Assembly (NCBI RefSeq): GCF_900107695.1 | Contig: NZ_FNQP01000004.1 | Location: 124,001 to 188,000, forward strand | From: Thiothrix caldifontis | GTDB taxonomy: Bacteria; Pseudomonadota; Gammaproteobacteria; Thiotrichales; Thiotrichaceae | Direction of reading: 5' to 3' | DNA length: 64,000 nucleotides | Part shown: positions 39,386 to 49,371 of the stretch, in pieces | Numbering within the stretch: position 1 is the stretch's first letter | Layout: every line of letters begins with the position of its first letter | Position numbers and translations under genes: made by a program | The notes under the pieces: model-generated | The model's database searches: none | Told to the model about the DNA's origin: nothing | What the model saw: only the letters and a program-made list of their open reading frames with translations

Positions 39386-39994
39386 ACTAATCCAAGCAGG
39401 ATGGGCTGCCAGTGCTTGCAGCGCATCCTGCAATAATGTTTTGCCAGGCTCCATTCGAGGCCATGTAGATAAACCAGAAGGATGCGGCAGCGGCAGCAAA
39501 TCTACCTCACGTCCCTCAATTAATGTACGATGACACCTCCCTACCACCGCATCCAGTTTCTTGGCGTCCATGAACTGGCTGATTGCTAACTTGCCAATCA
39601 AAATAACCAGTTGTGGACGCAATAACCGCATTTCCGCCATTAACCAACGTGAACAATTCGCAACCTCCTCACTCGAAGGTACACGATCACCACCCTGCGG
39701 CTGCTTACCCGGAAAACAACGACAAATGGCTGACATGTATACACGCTGCCGAAACATGTCTTCATCCAAACCGATGCCAGCAAACCATTTGAACAGGGTT
39801 TTACCGGCAGTCCATCCAAACGGACGCATAACCTTGGCTTCATGAATGCCGGGTGCTTGCCCGATCGACATCACGGGTGATAACACTGGCTCACCCGTAA
39901 TGACAGGGCGAATCATCTGCGGGCAAAGTGTACACTGTCGTAGAGCCTGTTGATGTTGCAACAAATCAACGGAAGAAAACAATGGTTGCTCCAT
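39362..39994 (-). CDS. Uracil-DNA glycosylase family protein (iron-sulfur type)
   Basis: A 210-residue DNA-repair enzyme of the family 4/5-like UDG group. The cluster-type cysteines CTLCP are near the N-terminus with CRCFPGK in the middle. The water-activating motif reads GQAPGIHE and the second motif LPLPHPSGLS. Residues at these motifs leave open which base it excises. ATG 39994 overlaps the stop of the alcohol dehydrogenase gene (TGATG), which fixes the start. Confidence 0.87.
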   Translation of the reverse strand: MEQPLFSSVDLLQHQQALRQCTLCPQMIRPVITGEPVLSPVMSIGQAPGIHEAKVMRPFGWTAGKTLFKWFAGIGLDEDMFRQRVYMSAICRCFPGKQPQGGDRVPSSEEVANCSRWLMAEMRLLRPQLVILIGKLAISQFMDAKKLDAVVGRCHRTLIEGREVDLLPLPHPSGLSTWPRMEPGKTLLQDALQALAAHPAWISLLDTESR

Positions 39995-41193
39995 CACAAA
40001 CAAACGCGAATCAAGTGGGCAATATCAGCATCCGTCAACTCAATCGGGTTGGTTTTCATGCTAGAACCCCGTGAATGAGCAACAATGTGGGGAATATCAG
40101 CGGTGGTAACACCGAAACTTGCCAAACGCGGCAACTTCAGTTGTTGCGTCCACGCCGTCAAGGTATGGAGCAGAAATACCCGTGCTCCAACAGGATCAAC
40201 ATGGCTACGCCCCCGAAATAGCTTGCCAATAGCCGTGTATTTTAACAATGCTGGGTTCTCTGGCTCACGAGCCTCCATCAGGTCGATATTCAGACGGGTT
40301 GCTTCTAAAACCAACATGCCACAACCCACGCCGTGTCCGATAGCGTGAAAAGCACCTAAGGGGGCAACCACGCCATGCACTGAACCCAACCCGGTTTGTG
40401 CCAGACAAATACCCGACAACAGCGAAGCGTAAGCCATTTTGCTACGCGCCTCACTATCGGTCGGATCAGCATAGAAAGCCAGCAAGCTATCACGTACTGC
40501 CGTCATTCCTGATAACGCCAGTGCATCCGTCAGTGGGTTAGCGCGAGTTGAAACGTAGGCTTCCATCAACTGGGTAAAAGCATCCATACCATTAGCAGCA
40601 ATTTGCTCAGGAGGACAAGTGGTAAGCAAATCCGGGTCAATGATGGCGTATTCAGCCACCAGCTTGTCGTCGCGGAACGATTTTTTAAAACCGTGTTCGC
40701 CCTGCACCGAAAGCACCGCATTTTTAGTCGCTTCTGACCCCGTGCCAGCCGTAGTCGGCACCGCAATGAAGGGAGTGGATATACCTTGATAAGGCAGTTC
40801 AGGGCCAACACCTTCCAAATGATACATGACAGAATTACCGGGCTTGAGTAATCCAGCAACAGCCTTAGCCGCATCCAATGGGCTACCGCCGCCAATACCG
40901 ATCACTAGTTCAAACTGTCCTGCTGTATATGCTGCCACCGTAGCATCAACCCATTGAGGCGAAGGTTCTTGCGTCACTCGGCAAATTTCCCACGTAAACC
41001 CAGCGCGTTGTAAGTCATCAAACAAAGCAGCAGCAGCGGCGGAATTGGTGAATGAATTAGCACCCGTGATAATCAACAAACGCTTACCGTATTGAGCAGC
41101 AAGGGCGGGCAACTTGCGGATAGCACCTGCACCGAACTCAATTCGCGGCAAGCGTGTAATCGAAAAGGGGGAAATATTCTGTAGCACAGGCAT
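39994..41193 (-). CDS. Iron-containing alcohol dehydrogenase
   Basis: A 399-residue group III alcohol dehydrogenase. The NAD-binding GGGSPLDAAKAVAG, the metal-ligand region with PTTAGTGSEATKNAV, and the histidines in GLGSVHGVVAPLGAFHAIGHG are visible. The natural substrate is not predictable. It is the middle gene of Crp/Fnr regulator - ADH - UDG, with 17 bases after the regulator gene. Confidence 0.92.
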   Translation of the reverse strand: MPVLQNISPFSITRLPRIEFGAGAIRKLPALAAQYGKRLLIITGANSFTNSAAAAALFDDLQRAGFTWEICRVTQEPSPQWVDATVAAYTAGQFELVIGIGGGSPLDAAKAVAGLLKPGNSVMYHLEGVGPELPYQGISTPFIAVPTTAGTGSEATKNAVLSVQGEHGFKKSFRDDKLVAEYAIIDPDLLTTCPPEQIAANGMDAFTQLMEAYVSTRANPLTDALALSGMTAVRDSLLAFYADPTDSEARSKMAYASLLSGICLAQTGLGSVHGVVAPLGAFHAIGHGVGCGMLVLEATRLNIDLMEAREPENPALLKYTAIGKLFRGRSHVDPVGARVFLLHTLTAWTQQLKLPRLASFGVTTADIPHIVAHSRGSSMKTNPIELTDADIAHLIRVCL

Positions 41194-41210
41194 TAATATC
41201 CTTGTATAGC

Positions 41211-41912
41211 TTACTCATGACTATGAGCAACCAACGTGAGCTTTTGCAAATCAACAATCTGAAGTGCCTGATGTCTTTCAATCACTACCCCTTCTCGCTT
41301 CCATTGGGCAAATAAGCGGCTGACTGTCTCAATGGTTAAGCCCAACAACTGAGCAATATCCAAACGGGATAACACCAACGGCGTCCACTCGCCTACTGGA
41401 GTCGTGTTACACCATGCCAGCAAGAAAGAGGCTAACTTTTCTTGGGAACGTTTTGCTCCCAACTCCAGCAAACGCTCATCAGCATGTTGCAACTCTTTGA
41501 TACAATGCATCATGATGAGACGTTCAACTTCTGCACGCGACTCACCCAATGCATTCAACTGCTCCACCGGAACGCGGCATACCGTCGCATACTTTAGCGG
41601 TACGGCACTGTGGTTATAACGAATATCCACAAAACCATCAAAGCCAAAAATTTCACCAGCCTTGACAATCCGAATAATCTGATCTTTACCGTTAGAAGTG
41701 GTTTTAAACAGCTTAACATAACCATCGTGCAAGATATAAAAATGCTGGGCACTCACACCCGCCGCATAAATGGTTTCTGCTGCCATGTATTCTAACATTT
41801 CACTGGCGACACTTTTTAAGGCATCACTGAACTTACTCCCTAACTCAGCAAAGAGCGCAAATTCATCTAAAGAGCATTTTTTCGCTTGCTTATTGCCGAC
41901 CTGAGATTCCAT
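41211..41912 (-). CDS. Crp/Fnr family transcriptional regulator
   Basis: A 233-residue regulator: N-terminal cyclic-nucleotide-like beta barrel (IRIVKAGEIFGFDGFVD), dimerisation helix, and C-terminal HTH with recognition helix LTIETVSRLFAQWK, whose E-x-x-S-R core is FNR-like and predicts a TTGAT-type half-site. The FNR cluster cysteines are not present (one Cys near the N-terminus, CSLDEF), so it is not an oxygen-sensing FNR. The effector is unknown. It probably controls its own operon. Confidence 0.9.
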   Translation of the reverse strand: MESQVGNKQAKKCSLDEFALFAELGSKFSDALKSVASEMLEYMAAETIYAAGVSAQHFYILHDGYVKLFKTTSNGKDQIIRIVKAGEIFGFDGFVDIRYNHSAVPLKYATVCRVPVEQLNALGESRAEVERLIMMHCIKELQHADERLLELGAKRSQEKLASFLLAWCNTTPVGEWTPLVLSRLDIAQLLGLTIETVSRLFAQWKREGVVIERHQALQIVDLQKLTLVAHSHE

Positions 41913-42014
41913 GATTTCACATCCTAACAGTACTAGTTTTCAGTGTTAGTGATTGCCCGTACCGACGCATTGTGATTTATCAATGTTTTCAGGAATATTA
42001 AAGTCTCAAGGTAG

Positions 42015-43094
42015 CTACATAATCGCAATTGGGTAAGAACCAAGAACGCGAACAATCTCAGCATCTTGACGCAATTTTTCCAGTGCATCGTGAATGGCTT
42101 TATCTTGTTCATGCCCACGCACATCCAAGAAAAAAAAGTATTCCCAATTGGTGGTACGTGAAGGCCGCGACTCAATGCGCGTCATATCCACACCATTTTC
42201 CGCCAAAGGTTTCAGCAAGTGGTATAACGAACCGGGGCGGTTGCGAGTCGATACCAGTAATGACGTGCGGTCATTGCCGCTTGCACCCACCATTTGATCA
42301 CCAATCACCAAAAAACGCGTGGTATTATTGGCATTGTCTTCGATGCTGTCCTGCACGATTTGCAAACCGTAAATCGGAGCAGCTTGGCGACTCCCCAACG
42401 CTGCCGCCTCATCATCATTAGCCACCAGCCGTGCTGCTTCTGCATTACTGCTTACCGGAATGCGTTCGGCATGAGGTAAATGTTTATCCAGCCAATAACG
42501 ACATTGCGCCAATGATTGCGCATGGGCATACACTTTCTGCACACCTTGCCAATTCTCGTGCCGACACATCAGGTTTTGATGAATGCGCAAAGAAATTTCC
42601 CCACAAATCCGCAAATCTGACTGAGTAAACATATCAAGCGTATGGGTAATCACACCCTCAGTGGAATTTTCAATCGGCACAACCCCATAACGCACCCGTC
42701 CAGCTTCCACTTCACGGAATACTTGTGCAATCGAATCCACTGGTAACGTGCCAACATTCATCCCAAAATGCTTAAACGTCGCCTCCTGCGTAAACGTGCC
42801 CGCTGGCCCTAAATACGCAATGCGCATGGATTCTTCCAACGCCAAACACGACGCAATGATTTCGCGGAACAAGTGCGTAATTTGCTCATTGCGCAAGGGG
42901 CCAGCATTCAACGCCTGCATCCGCGTAAGGATTTGTGCCTCGCGTTCGGGGCGGTAAAATTTCGCGTTCGGATCCTCCGCCAATTTGGTGTGCGCGACTT
43001 CCTCGGCACAGCGAGCGCGTTCGTTCAACAACGCCAGCATTTGGGTGTCGAGCGCATCAATCTGTTCACGCAAGGCGGCAAGCCTTTCACTCAT
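42015..43094 (-). CDS. pheA: Bifunctional chorismate mutase / prephenate dehydratase
   Basis: PheA makes phenylpyruvate from chorismate for phenylalanine synthesis. The 359-residue protein has an AroQ-type mutase domain (1-90), a dehydratase domain beginning IAYLGPAGTFTQEA and containing NNTTRFLVIG, and an ACT domain with GSLYHLLKPLAENGVDMTRIE and the Phe-binding ESRP. Its ATG overlaps the serA stop (ATGA). Confidence 0.97.
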   Translation of the reverse strand: MSERLAALREQIDALDTQMLALLNERARCAEEVAHTKLAEDPNAKFYRPEREAQILTRMQALNAGPLRNEQITHLFREIIASCLALEESMRIAYLGPAGTFTQEATFKHFGMNVGTLPVDSIAQVFREVEAGRVRYGVVPIENSTEGVITHTLDMFTQSDLRICGEISLRIHQNLMCRHENWQGVQKVYAHAQSLAQCRYWLDKHLPHAERIPVSSNAEAARLVANDDEAAALGSRQAAPIYGLQIVQDSIEDNANNTTRFLVIGDQMVGASGNDRTSLLVSTRNRPGSLYHLLKPLAENGVDMTRIESRPSRTTNWEYFFFLDVRGHEQDKAIHDALEKLRQDAEIVRVLGSYPIAIM

Positions 43095-44254
43095 AATAAT
43101 CGTACCTTCAAAACGCCGGGGATCGCAGACAAAGCCACCCGTGTATCTTCACTTACCACCGAATCCACGTCCATTAGCGTGTAAGCCATATTGCCTTTGG
43201 AATCGTTCAGCATGTGGGCGATATTCACGCCAGCCTGCCCCAGAACATGAGAAATTTTACCCAGCATATCCGGGTTATTCTGGTTTACCACCGCGATACG
43301 AGTCAGCCCTGTGCGGCGCAATTTTACGTTCGGCAGATTGACGGAATTGCAGATATTACCGTTTTCGAGATAATCGCGCATCTGATCAACCACCATGATG
43401 GCGCAATTTTCTTCCGCTTCACGCGTCGATGCGCCCAAGTGCGGCAGGGTAATCACACGCCGGTTAGTGCGCAGCGCATTGCTGGGGAAGTCGCAGACGT
43501 AGGCGTACACCTTGCCGCTTTCCAAACCTGCCAATACCGCGCTGTCATCCAAAATGCCATTACGGGCAAAATTAAGCAGAATCACACCATCTTTGAGCTT
43601 TTGCAGGCTTGCAGCATTGATCAGGTTGCGTGTGCTATCAATCAGCGGGACATGGAAGGTAATGAAATCAGACTCTGCCAGCAACGCATCCAAATTCGGG
43701 GCGGCTTCCACGTCGGAATCGAGTTGCCAAGCACGTTCGATGGTAATGGTCGGGTCGTAACCGATCACATTCATGCCAAGACTACGCGCCGCATTTGCAA
43801 TTTTTACACCAATTGCACCCAAACCAATCACGCCTAGGGTGCGACCGGGCAATTCAAAACCACCGAACTGCTTTTTGCCTGCTTCGACCGCCACACTCAT
43901 TTCAGCGTCCGTGCCTTGTAAACTGTGCACGAAATCCATCGCAGGGCTGATATTACGGCAACCCATTAACATACCAGCCAGTACCAGCTCTTTCACGGCA
44001 TTGGCATTCGCACCGGGGGCATTAAACACCACCACACCACTCTCAGAGAGAGTTTGAATCGGTACATTATTCGTTCCCGAACCTGCCCGTGCCACGGCTA
44101 ACAAATTGTTACTAAATGGATAATCGTGGAGTTTGAAAGAACGGAGTAAAATAGCATCCGCATCAGTGGAGTGATCAGAAACAATATAGCGATCAGCAGG
44201 TAGGCGGTTCAAGCCTTTGGGAGAGATGGCGTTGAGGGTTTGAATTTTGTACAT
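43091..44254 (-). CDS. serA: D-3-phosphoglycerate dehydrogenase
   Basis: SerA performs the first step of serine synthesis from the CO2-fixation product 3-phosphoglycerate. From ATG 44254, preceded by GGAAAGGA, the protein is 387 residues, the short type with a C-terminal ACT domain. Motifs are GLGAIGVKIANAA (NAD binding) and LPHLGASTREAEEN with the catalytic His. The frame runs on upstream to 44341, but that stretch is a repeat and is excluded. Confidence 0.95.
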   Translation of the reverse strand: MYKIQTLNAISPKGLNRLPADRYIVSDHSTDADAILLRSFKLHDYPFSNNLLAVARAGSGTNNVPIQTLSESGVVVFNAPGANANAVKELVLAGMLMGCRNISPAMDFVHSLQGTDAEMSVAVEAGKKQFGGFELPGRTLGVIGLGAIGVKIANAARSLGMNVIGYDPTITIERAWQLDSDVEAAPNLDALLAESDFITFHVPLIDSTRNLINAASLQKLKDGVILLNFARNGILDDSAVLAGLESGKVYAYVCDFPSNALRTNRRVITLPHLGASTREAEENCAIMVVDQMRDYLENGNICNSVNLPNVKLRRTGLTRIAVVNQNNPDMLGKISHVLGQAGVNIAHMLNDSKGNMAYTLMDVDSVVSEDTRVALSAIPGVLKVRLL

Positions 44255-44282
44255 GGGGGTATCCTTTCCTGTGGTGGGGAAT

Positions 44283-44340
44283 TGTCGGACTAAAGTCCGA
44301 CCTACATGTACATGCCTGTAGGCCGGGCTTCCGCCCGACA
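44283..44340. repeat. Head-to-head pair of 24-base palindromic repeats (REP-like)
   Basis: Two related units face each other between serC and serA: TGTCGGACTAAAGTCCGAC plus CTACA at 44283-44306, and TGTAGGCCGGGCTTCCGCC plus CGACA at 44317-44340, joined by 10 bases. Each can form its own hairpin, and the outer ends are complementary. This is the layout of REP/BIME elements; no transposase is in the window. Confidence 0.7.
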
Positions 44341-44367
44341 TCTTACGTTCTTTTAAATAGCTGCGAA

Positions 44368-45453
44368 TTACCCGTTTTTCTGCGCAAAGTCTTGCATAAA
44401 GCTGACCAGCGTATCCACGCCCACTTCCGGCATGGCGTTGTAGATGCTGGCTCGCATCCCACCCACAGAACGGTGTCCTTTCAAAGTGGTTAAACCCTGT
44501 TGCGCCGCTTCACTGAGGAACGCCTTGTCGAGATCGGCATTTGCCAGCGTGAACGGCACATTCATCCACGAACGGCAATCGGCGGCAACCGGGCTCTTGT
44601 AGAAACCGTCAGAGGTTTCAATCGCGGTGTAGAGCTTTTGCGCTTTGCGTTCGTTGATGACTGCCATCCCTGCCAAGCCGCCTTGCTGCTTGATCCACTT
44701 GAACACCAAACCAGCCAAATACCAGCTATACGTCGCTGGGGTGTTGTACATAGATTCGTTGTCCGCGTGGATTTTATAATCAAACATGGTTGGTGTATCG
44801 GGCAAGGTTTCACCAATCAAGTCATCACGCACAATTACAATGGTCAGACCCGCTGGGCCAATATTTTTTTGCGCACCGGCATAAATCAAGCCGAATTTGC
44901 TGACATCCAGCGGGCGCGACAGGATGGTAGACGACATATCCGCCACTAACGGCACATCACCCGTTTCAGGAACCCACGCAAACTCCACCCCACGGATGGT
45001 TTCGTTCGGGGTGTAGTGCAAATAGGCAGCATTGGCATCGCACTTCCAAGTATCAAACGCCGGAACGCTGGTGTAATTGCCGTCTTTGGTCGATGCAACC
45101 ACGTTAACATTAGCGTATTTTTTAGCTTCCTTGATCGCTTTGGCTGACCAATCGCCGGTATCCACGTAATCCGCCGTGCCTTTGCCCCGCAACAGGTTTT
45201 GCGGAATCATCGCGAATTGGCTGCTCGCGCCACCTTGCAAAAACAGCACTTTGTAGTTACCCGGAATCCCCATGATTTCGCGCAAATCCGCTTCGGCTTC
45301 AGCAGCGATCGACATGTATTCCTTACCACGGTGACTCATTTCCATCACCGACATGCCACTCCCGTTCCAGTCCAGCATTTCGGCTTGGGCTTGTTCAAGG
45401 ACAGATTGCGGCAACATGGCAGGGCCTGCGCTGAAATTGAATACTCTTTTCAT
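44368..45453 (-). CDS. serC: Phosphoserine aminotransferase
   Basis: SerC transaminates 3-phosphohydroxypyruvate to phosphoserine and also serves pyridoxal synthesis. The 361-residue PLP enzyme begins RVFNFSAGPAMLP and has the PLP-lysine in YAGAQKNIGPAGLT. It starts 6 bases after the gyrA stop; the gyrA-serC-serA-pheA order on one strand is common in gammaproteobacteria. Confidence 0.97.
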   Translation of the reverse strand: MKRVFNFSAGPAMLPQSVLEQAQAEMLDWNGSGMSVMEMSHRGKEYMSIAAEAEADLREIMGIPGNYKVLFLQGGASSQFAMIPQNLLRGKGTADYVDTGDWSAKAIKEAKKYANVNVVASTKDGNYTSVPAFDTWKCDANAAYLHYTPNETIRGVEFAWVPETGDVPLVADMSSTILSRPLDVSKFGLIYAGAQKNIGPAGLTIVIVRDDLIGETLPDTPTMFDYKIHADNESMYNTPATYSWYLAGLVFKWIKQQGGLAGMAVINERKAQKLYTAIETSDGFYKSPVAADCRSWMNVPFTLANADLDKAFLSEAAQQGLTTLKGHRSVGGMRASIYNAMPEVGVDTLVSFMQDFAQKNG

Positions 45454-45459
45454 AAGTGC

Positions 45460-48036
45460 TTATTCCTGATCGTCGGTTAAGTCTGTAGTGTCATCGTCAG
45501 CGGTATCGCTGGTATCGGTCAAAATCGGCGCAATTTGCACCAGTTTTTCCCCATCGTTGAGGCGGATCAGAGTCACACCCTGCGTATTGCGCCCCACTAT
45601 GGAAACATCAGCGACTGGGGTACGTACCAACGTACCACCGTCGGTGATGAGCATGATTTGGCAATCGTCGCGAACTTGCACCGCCCCTACCGCATTACCG
45701 TTGCGGTCAGAAGTTTGAATCGCAATCACGCCTTGCCCACCTCGTGCCTGCGCAGAGAATTCTTCAACACGAGTGCGTTTGCCGTAGCCGTTTTCGGTAG
45801 CAATCAGCAATTCGCCTTCGCCCAAAATGATCAGCGCGTTGACTTCCTGCCCCTCGTCCATGCGGATACCGCGCACGCCAGCCGCTGTCCGTCCCATTGC
45901 TCGCACGTCGGATTCGTGGAAACGAATCGCTTTACCGGAAGTACTAAATAACATCACTTCGTTATCGCCATTGGTCACGGCTACGCCAACCAATTGGTCG
46001 CCGTCACGCAAATCAACCGCAATAATCCCGGCAGTACGCGGACGCGAGAATTCCGTCAACGGGGTTTTCTTGACCGTGCCTTCGGAGGTTGCCATGAAGA
46101 TGTATTTGTCTTCGGCGTATTCACGGATCGGCAATACCGCGTTAATGCGTTCGCCTTCTTCCAGCGGCAATAAATTAACCATTGGCTTGCCGCGAGCACC
46201 GCGTCCGCCCATTGGCAACTGGTAAACTTTCAGCCAATACATGCGTCCACGGCTGGAGAAGCACAGCAAGGTATCGTGCATACTGGCGACAAAGAGCTTT
46301 TCGATGAAATCTTCGTCTTTCATCGCCGTCGCCGCTTTGCCACGCCCGCCGCGTTTTTGTGCACGATAAGTGTCCAGCGTCTGCGCTTTGGCGTAACCGG
46401 CGTGCGAGAACGTGACCATGACTTCTTCGTCAGCAATCAGATCTTCCATGCACAGGTCTTCGCCGACCACGTTGATTTCGGTGCGACGTGCATCGCCATA
46501 GGTATCACGTACCAGCAGCAATTCATCGCGGATCACTTGCAGCAAACGGTCAGGATTGGCAAGGATTTCGAGCAAATCGGCAATCTTTTCCAACAATTCA
46601 CGGTATTCGGCAAGGATTTTGTCTTTTTCCAAGCCGGTTAAACGGTGCAAACGTAAATCCAAAATCGCCTGTGCCTGCACGTCAGACAGCCAATAACCAT
46701 CAGGACGCAGACCGTATTGTTCGGGCAAATCATCAGGGCGACAGGTATCCGCACCAGCACGGCTGAGCATGTCGCTGACAATGCCTGCGTTCCAAGCACG
46801 TGCCACCAAACCGAGTTTCGCATCAGCCGGGCTAGGTGCGGATTTGATCAGCGCAATGATTTCGTCAATGTTGGAGAGTGCAACCGCCAAACCTTCGAGG
46901 ATATGCGCACGTTCCCGCGCTTTACGTACTTCAAAAATGGTACGGCGGGTGACAACTTCACGACGATGCCGTAAGAAGGCTTCTAACACCTCTTTGAGGT
47001 TCAGCAAACGTGGCTGACCATCCAGCAACGCCACCATATTGATGCCGAACACACTCTGCATCTGGGTTTGCTTGTAGAGGTTGTTCAGAATGACTTCGCC
47101 GGATTCGCCGCGCTTGAGTTCAATCACCATGCGCATCCCGTCCTTGTCGGACTCGTCACGCAATTCGGAGATGCCTTCTAGCTTTTTCTCTTTGACCAAA
47201 TCAGCGATTTTTTCCAGCAAACGTGCCTTGTTCACCTGATACGGCAACTCGGTAACAATAATGGTTTCGCGACTGGTACGTGCATCCACTTCGACATTGG
47301 CGCGAGCGCGGACGTAAATGCGCCCTTTGCCAGTGCGATAGGCTTCACGGATCCCACGAGCGCCATTGATAATACCAGCAGTCGGGAAATCCGGCCCCGG
47401 CAGGTATTCCATCAAATCGCTGATATCGAGGTTGGGGTCAGCCAACAATGCCAAACACGCATTCACGGTTTCGGTGAGATTATGCGGGGGAATATTCGTT
47501 GCCATCCCGACCGCGATACCGGATGAACCGTTGATCAGCAGGTTGGGTAAGCGTGTGGGGAACACGCTGGGTTCTTTTTCATTACCGTCGTAGTTGGGGA
47601 CGAAATCGACAGTTTCTTTGTCGATGTCCATTTGCAATTCGTGGGCAATTTTGGACATGCGCACTTCGGTGTAACGCATCGCAGCGGGTGAATCGCCATC
47701 GACTGAACCGAAGTTACCTTGCCCATCCACCAGCATGTAGCGCAGCGAGAACGGTTGCGCCATCCGTACCATCGTGTCATACACAGCCGTATCACCGTGT
47801 GGGTGATATTTACCGATCACGTCACCGACGATACGCGCAGATTTTTTGTAGGGCTTGTTCCACTCGTTGCCAAGTTCGCTCATCGCAAACAACACACGGC
47901 GGTGGACGGGCTTCAAACCATCCCGCACATCCGGTAGCGCACGCCCAACAATGACACTCATCGCGTAGTCCAAATAGGACTGGCGCATTTCATCTTCGAG
48001 ATTAACCGGGATAATTTCCTTGGCAAATGTGGCCAT
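45460..48036 (-). CDS. gyrA: DNA gyrase subunit A
   Basis: The 858-residue breakage-reunion subunit of gyrase. The catalytic Tyr is Y122 (AAMRYTE). In the quinolone-resistance region the protein reads [10 protein letters not shown], so residue 83 is Thr and residue 87 Asp; Thr83 is also the wild-type residue of Pseudomonas. The C-terminal beta-pinwheel has several repeats, including the GyrA-box-type QKRGGRGK. It ends with an acidic tail. Confidence 0.98.
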   Translation of the reverse strand: MATFAKEIIPVNLEDEMRQSYLDYAMSVIVGRALPDVRDGLKPVHRRVLFAMSELGNEWNKPYKKSARIVGDVIGKYHPHGDTAVYDTMVRMAQPFSLRYMLVDGQGNFGSVDGDSPAAMRYTEVRMSKIAHELQMDIDKETVDFVPNYDGNEKEPSVFPTRLPNLLINGSSGIAVGMATNIPPHNLTETVNACLALLADPNLDISDLMEYLPGPDFPTAGIINGARGIREAYRTGKGRIYVRARANVEVDARTSRETIIVTELPYQVNKARLLEKIADLVKEKKLEGISELRDESDKDGMRMVIELKRGESGEVILNNLYKQTQMQSVFGINMVALLDGQPRLLNLKEVLEAFLRHRREVVTRRTIFEVRKARERAHILEGLAVALSNIDEIIALIKSAPSPADAKLGLVARAWNAGIVSDMLSRAGADTCRPDDLPEQYGLRPDGYWLSDVQAQAILDLRLHRLTGLEKDKILAEYRELLEKIADLLEILANPDRLLQVIRDELLLVRDTYGDARRTEINVVGEDLCMEDLIADEEVMVTFSHAGYAKAQTLDTYRAQKRGGRGKAATAMKDEDFIEKLFVASMHDTLLCFSSRGRMYWLKVYQLPMGGRGARGKPMVNLLPLEEGERINAVLPIREYAEDKYIFMATSEGTVKKTPLTEFSRPRTAGIIAVDLRDGDQLVGVAVTNGDNEVMLFSTSGKAIRFHESDVRAMGRTAAGVRGIRMDEGQEVNALIILGEGELLIATENGYGKRTRVEEFSAQARGGQGVIAIQTSDRNGNAVGAVQVRDDCQIMLITDGGTLVRTPVADVSIVGRNTQGVTLIRLNDGEKLVQIAPILTDTSDTADDDTTDLTDDQE

Positions 48037-48071
48037 ATTCTTGTTCGATCACCTAAATCATGAAGAGCGGG

Positions 48072-48077
48072 ATTATA
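48072..48077 (-). promoter_or_regulatory. gyrA -10 box (extended)
   Basis: The minus strand reads TGGTATAAT, a perfect -10 hexamer with an extended TGn, 35 bases before the gyrA ATG. No good -35 is seen, as expected for extended -10 promoters. The rest of the 213-base gap to the cytochrome gene shows nothing else clear. Confidence 0.65.
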
Positions 48078-48249
48078 CCAGAAAAAGTATGGATGTGTGC
48101 GTTTGCGTAAGCCTAGGCAACGTCAATGCCGAGCCTAAATTAGTGGAATGTTGATCTATTTCAAAGAGACCACCAACACTTAATGATAAGCTTTTTATAT
48201 CGCCAATGCCTTTTAGTCTAATTGACCAGCAATAACCATTGGATCCCCC

Positions 48250-49368
48250 ATGAAAATTCAACTCATCACTTTCAGTTTGGTACTTGCAACCCTTTGCACG
48301 GCTTGTGGCGATGGCAACAATGCATCATTAACCAACACAACCGTTGTCAGCAAAGAAATTTTAGGGGAGCAACTCTTTTTCGACACCAATCTCTCCTCAC
48401 CCGCAGGACAATCCTGTGCCAGTTGCCACGATCCCGCACACGGATTCGCTGATCCTGATACACAATTTCCGACATCAGAAGGTGCCAATGCAGGTATTTT
48501 TGACAAACGCCACACCCCAAGCTCAGCATATTCGCTCTATAGCCCCGAATTTCATTTTGATGCCAACCTAAACGAATATATTGGGGGACAATTCAGCGAC
48601 GGACGCGCCAGAAATCTAACCATACAAGCACAAAATCCCTTTCTTGACCCACTGGAAATGGCGAACCCCAATCCAGCCAGTGTGGTGACGAAAGTTAAAA
48701 ACGCCGCTTATGCCAATATGATGACACAAATTTACGGGGCAGAGGTTTTCGATAACGTTGCTACCGCTTACACCAGCATTGCCGATGCGCTGGCGGCTTT
48801 TGAGCGCACCCCCCTGTTTCACCCCTTCGATTCAAAATTTGACCATTATTTAGCAGGCAAAATCTCGCTCACGTCACAAGAAGCCTATGGCTTGCAACTG
48901 TTTAACGACCCCAGTAAAGGTAATTGTGCGGCCTGCCATAGCACCGCCGCCAACAATGGCACAAATCCACTCTTCACGAACTTTCGGTATGCTAATATAG
49001 GTTTGCCTGCCAACCCAGCCATTCCCGTCCCACCAGATCAAGATTCGATGCGCATCAGCGATGATGGCCTCGGTGGCCTACCTGATATGCCTAGCAGCGA
49101 GCTAGGAAAATTTAAAGTACCAACCTTACGCAATATTGCTAAAACCGCACCCTACGGGCACAACGGTGTGATTCAGGACTTACGGGAGATGGTCGACTTC
49201 CATAACACACGAGACGTGGTTGCAGGCCGCTGGGCATTGCCAGAAGTATCTGAAAATCTTGATCCTCGTGTTGGCAATCTGGGGTTAACGGATAGCGAAG
49301 TTGAGGCAGTTGTTGCGTTTCTGATCACGCTAAATGATGGTTACACCTTGCCGACGTCATCACCATAA
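48250..49368 (+). CDS. Di-haem cytochrome c peroxidase (MauG/CcpA family)
   Basis: A 372-residue exported protein with two haem-binding sites: CASCH (56-60) and CAACH (about 226-230). It fits the bacterial cytochrome c peroxidase/MauG family: GEQLFFDTNLSS, HDPAHGFADP, and PTLRNIAKTAPYGHNG. The N-terminus is a signal peptide, possibly a lipoprotein (Cys19). It reduces H2O2 or oxidises a protein partner in the periplasm; which of the two cannot be read here. Confidence 0.92.
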   Translation: MKIQLITFSLVLATLCTACGDGNNASLTNTTVVSKEILGEQLFFDTNLSSPAGQSCASCHDPAHGFADPDTQFPTSEGANAGIFDKRHTPSSAYSLYSPEFHFDANLNEYIGGQFSDGRARNLTIQAQNPFLDPLEMANPNPASVVTKVKNAAYANMMTQIYGAEVFDNVATAYTSIADALAAFERTPLFHPFDSKFDHYLAGKISLTSQEAYGLQLFNDPSKGNCAACHSTAANNGTNPLFTNFRYANIGLPANPAIPVPPDQDSMRISDDGLGGLPDMPSSELGKFKVPTLRNIAKTAPYGHNGVIQDLREMVDFHNTRDVVAGRWALPEVSENLDPRVGNLGLTDSEVEAVVAFLITLNDGYTLPTSSP

Positions 49369-49371
49369 ACA

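Noticed and set aside
45460-48036. GyrA Thr83 as a quinolone-resistance mutation
   Set aside because: Thr is the natural residue at this position in other gammaproteobacteria such as Pseudomonas, and Asp87 is unchanged.
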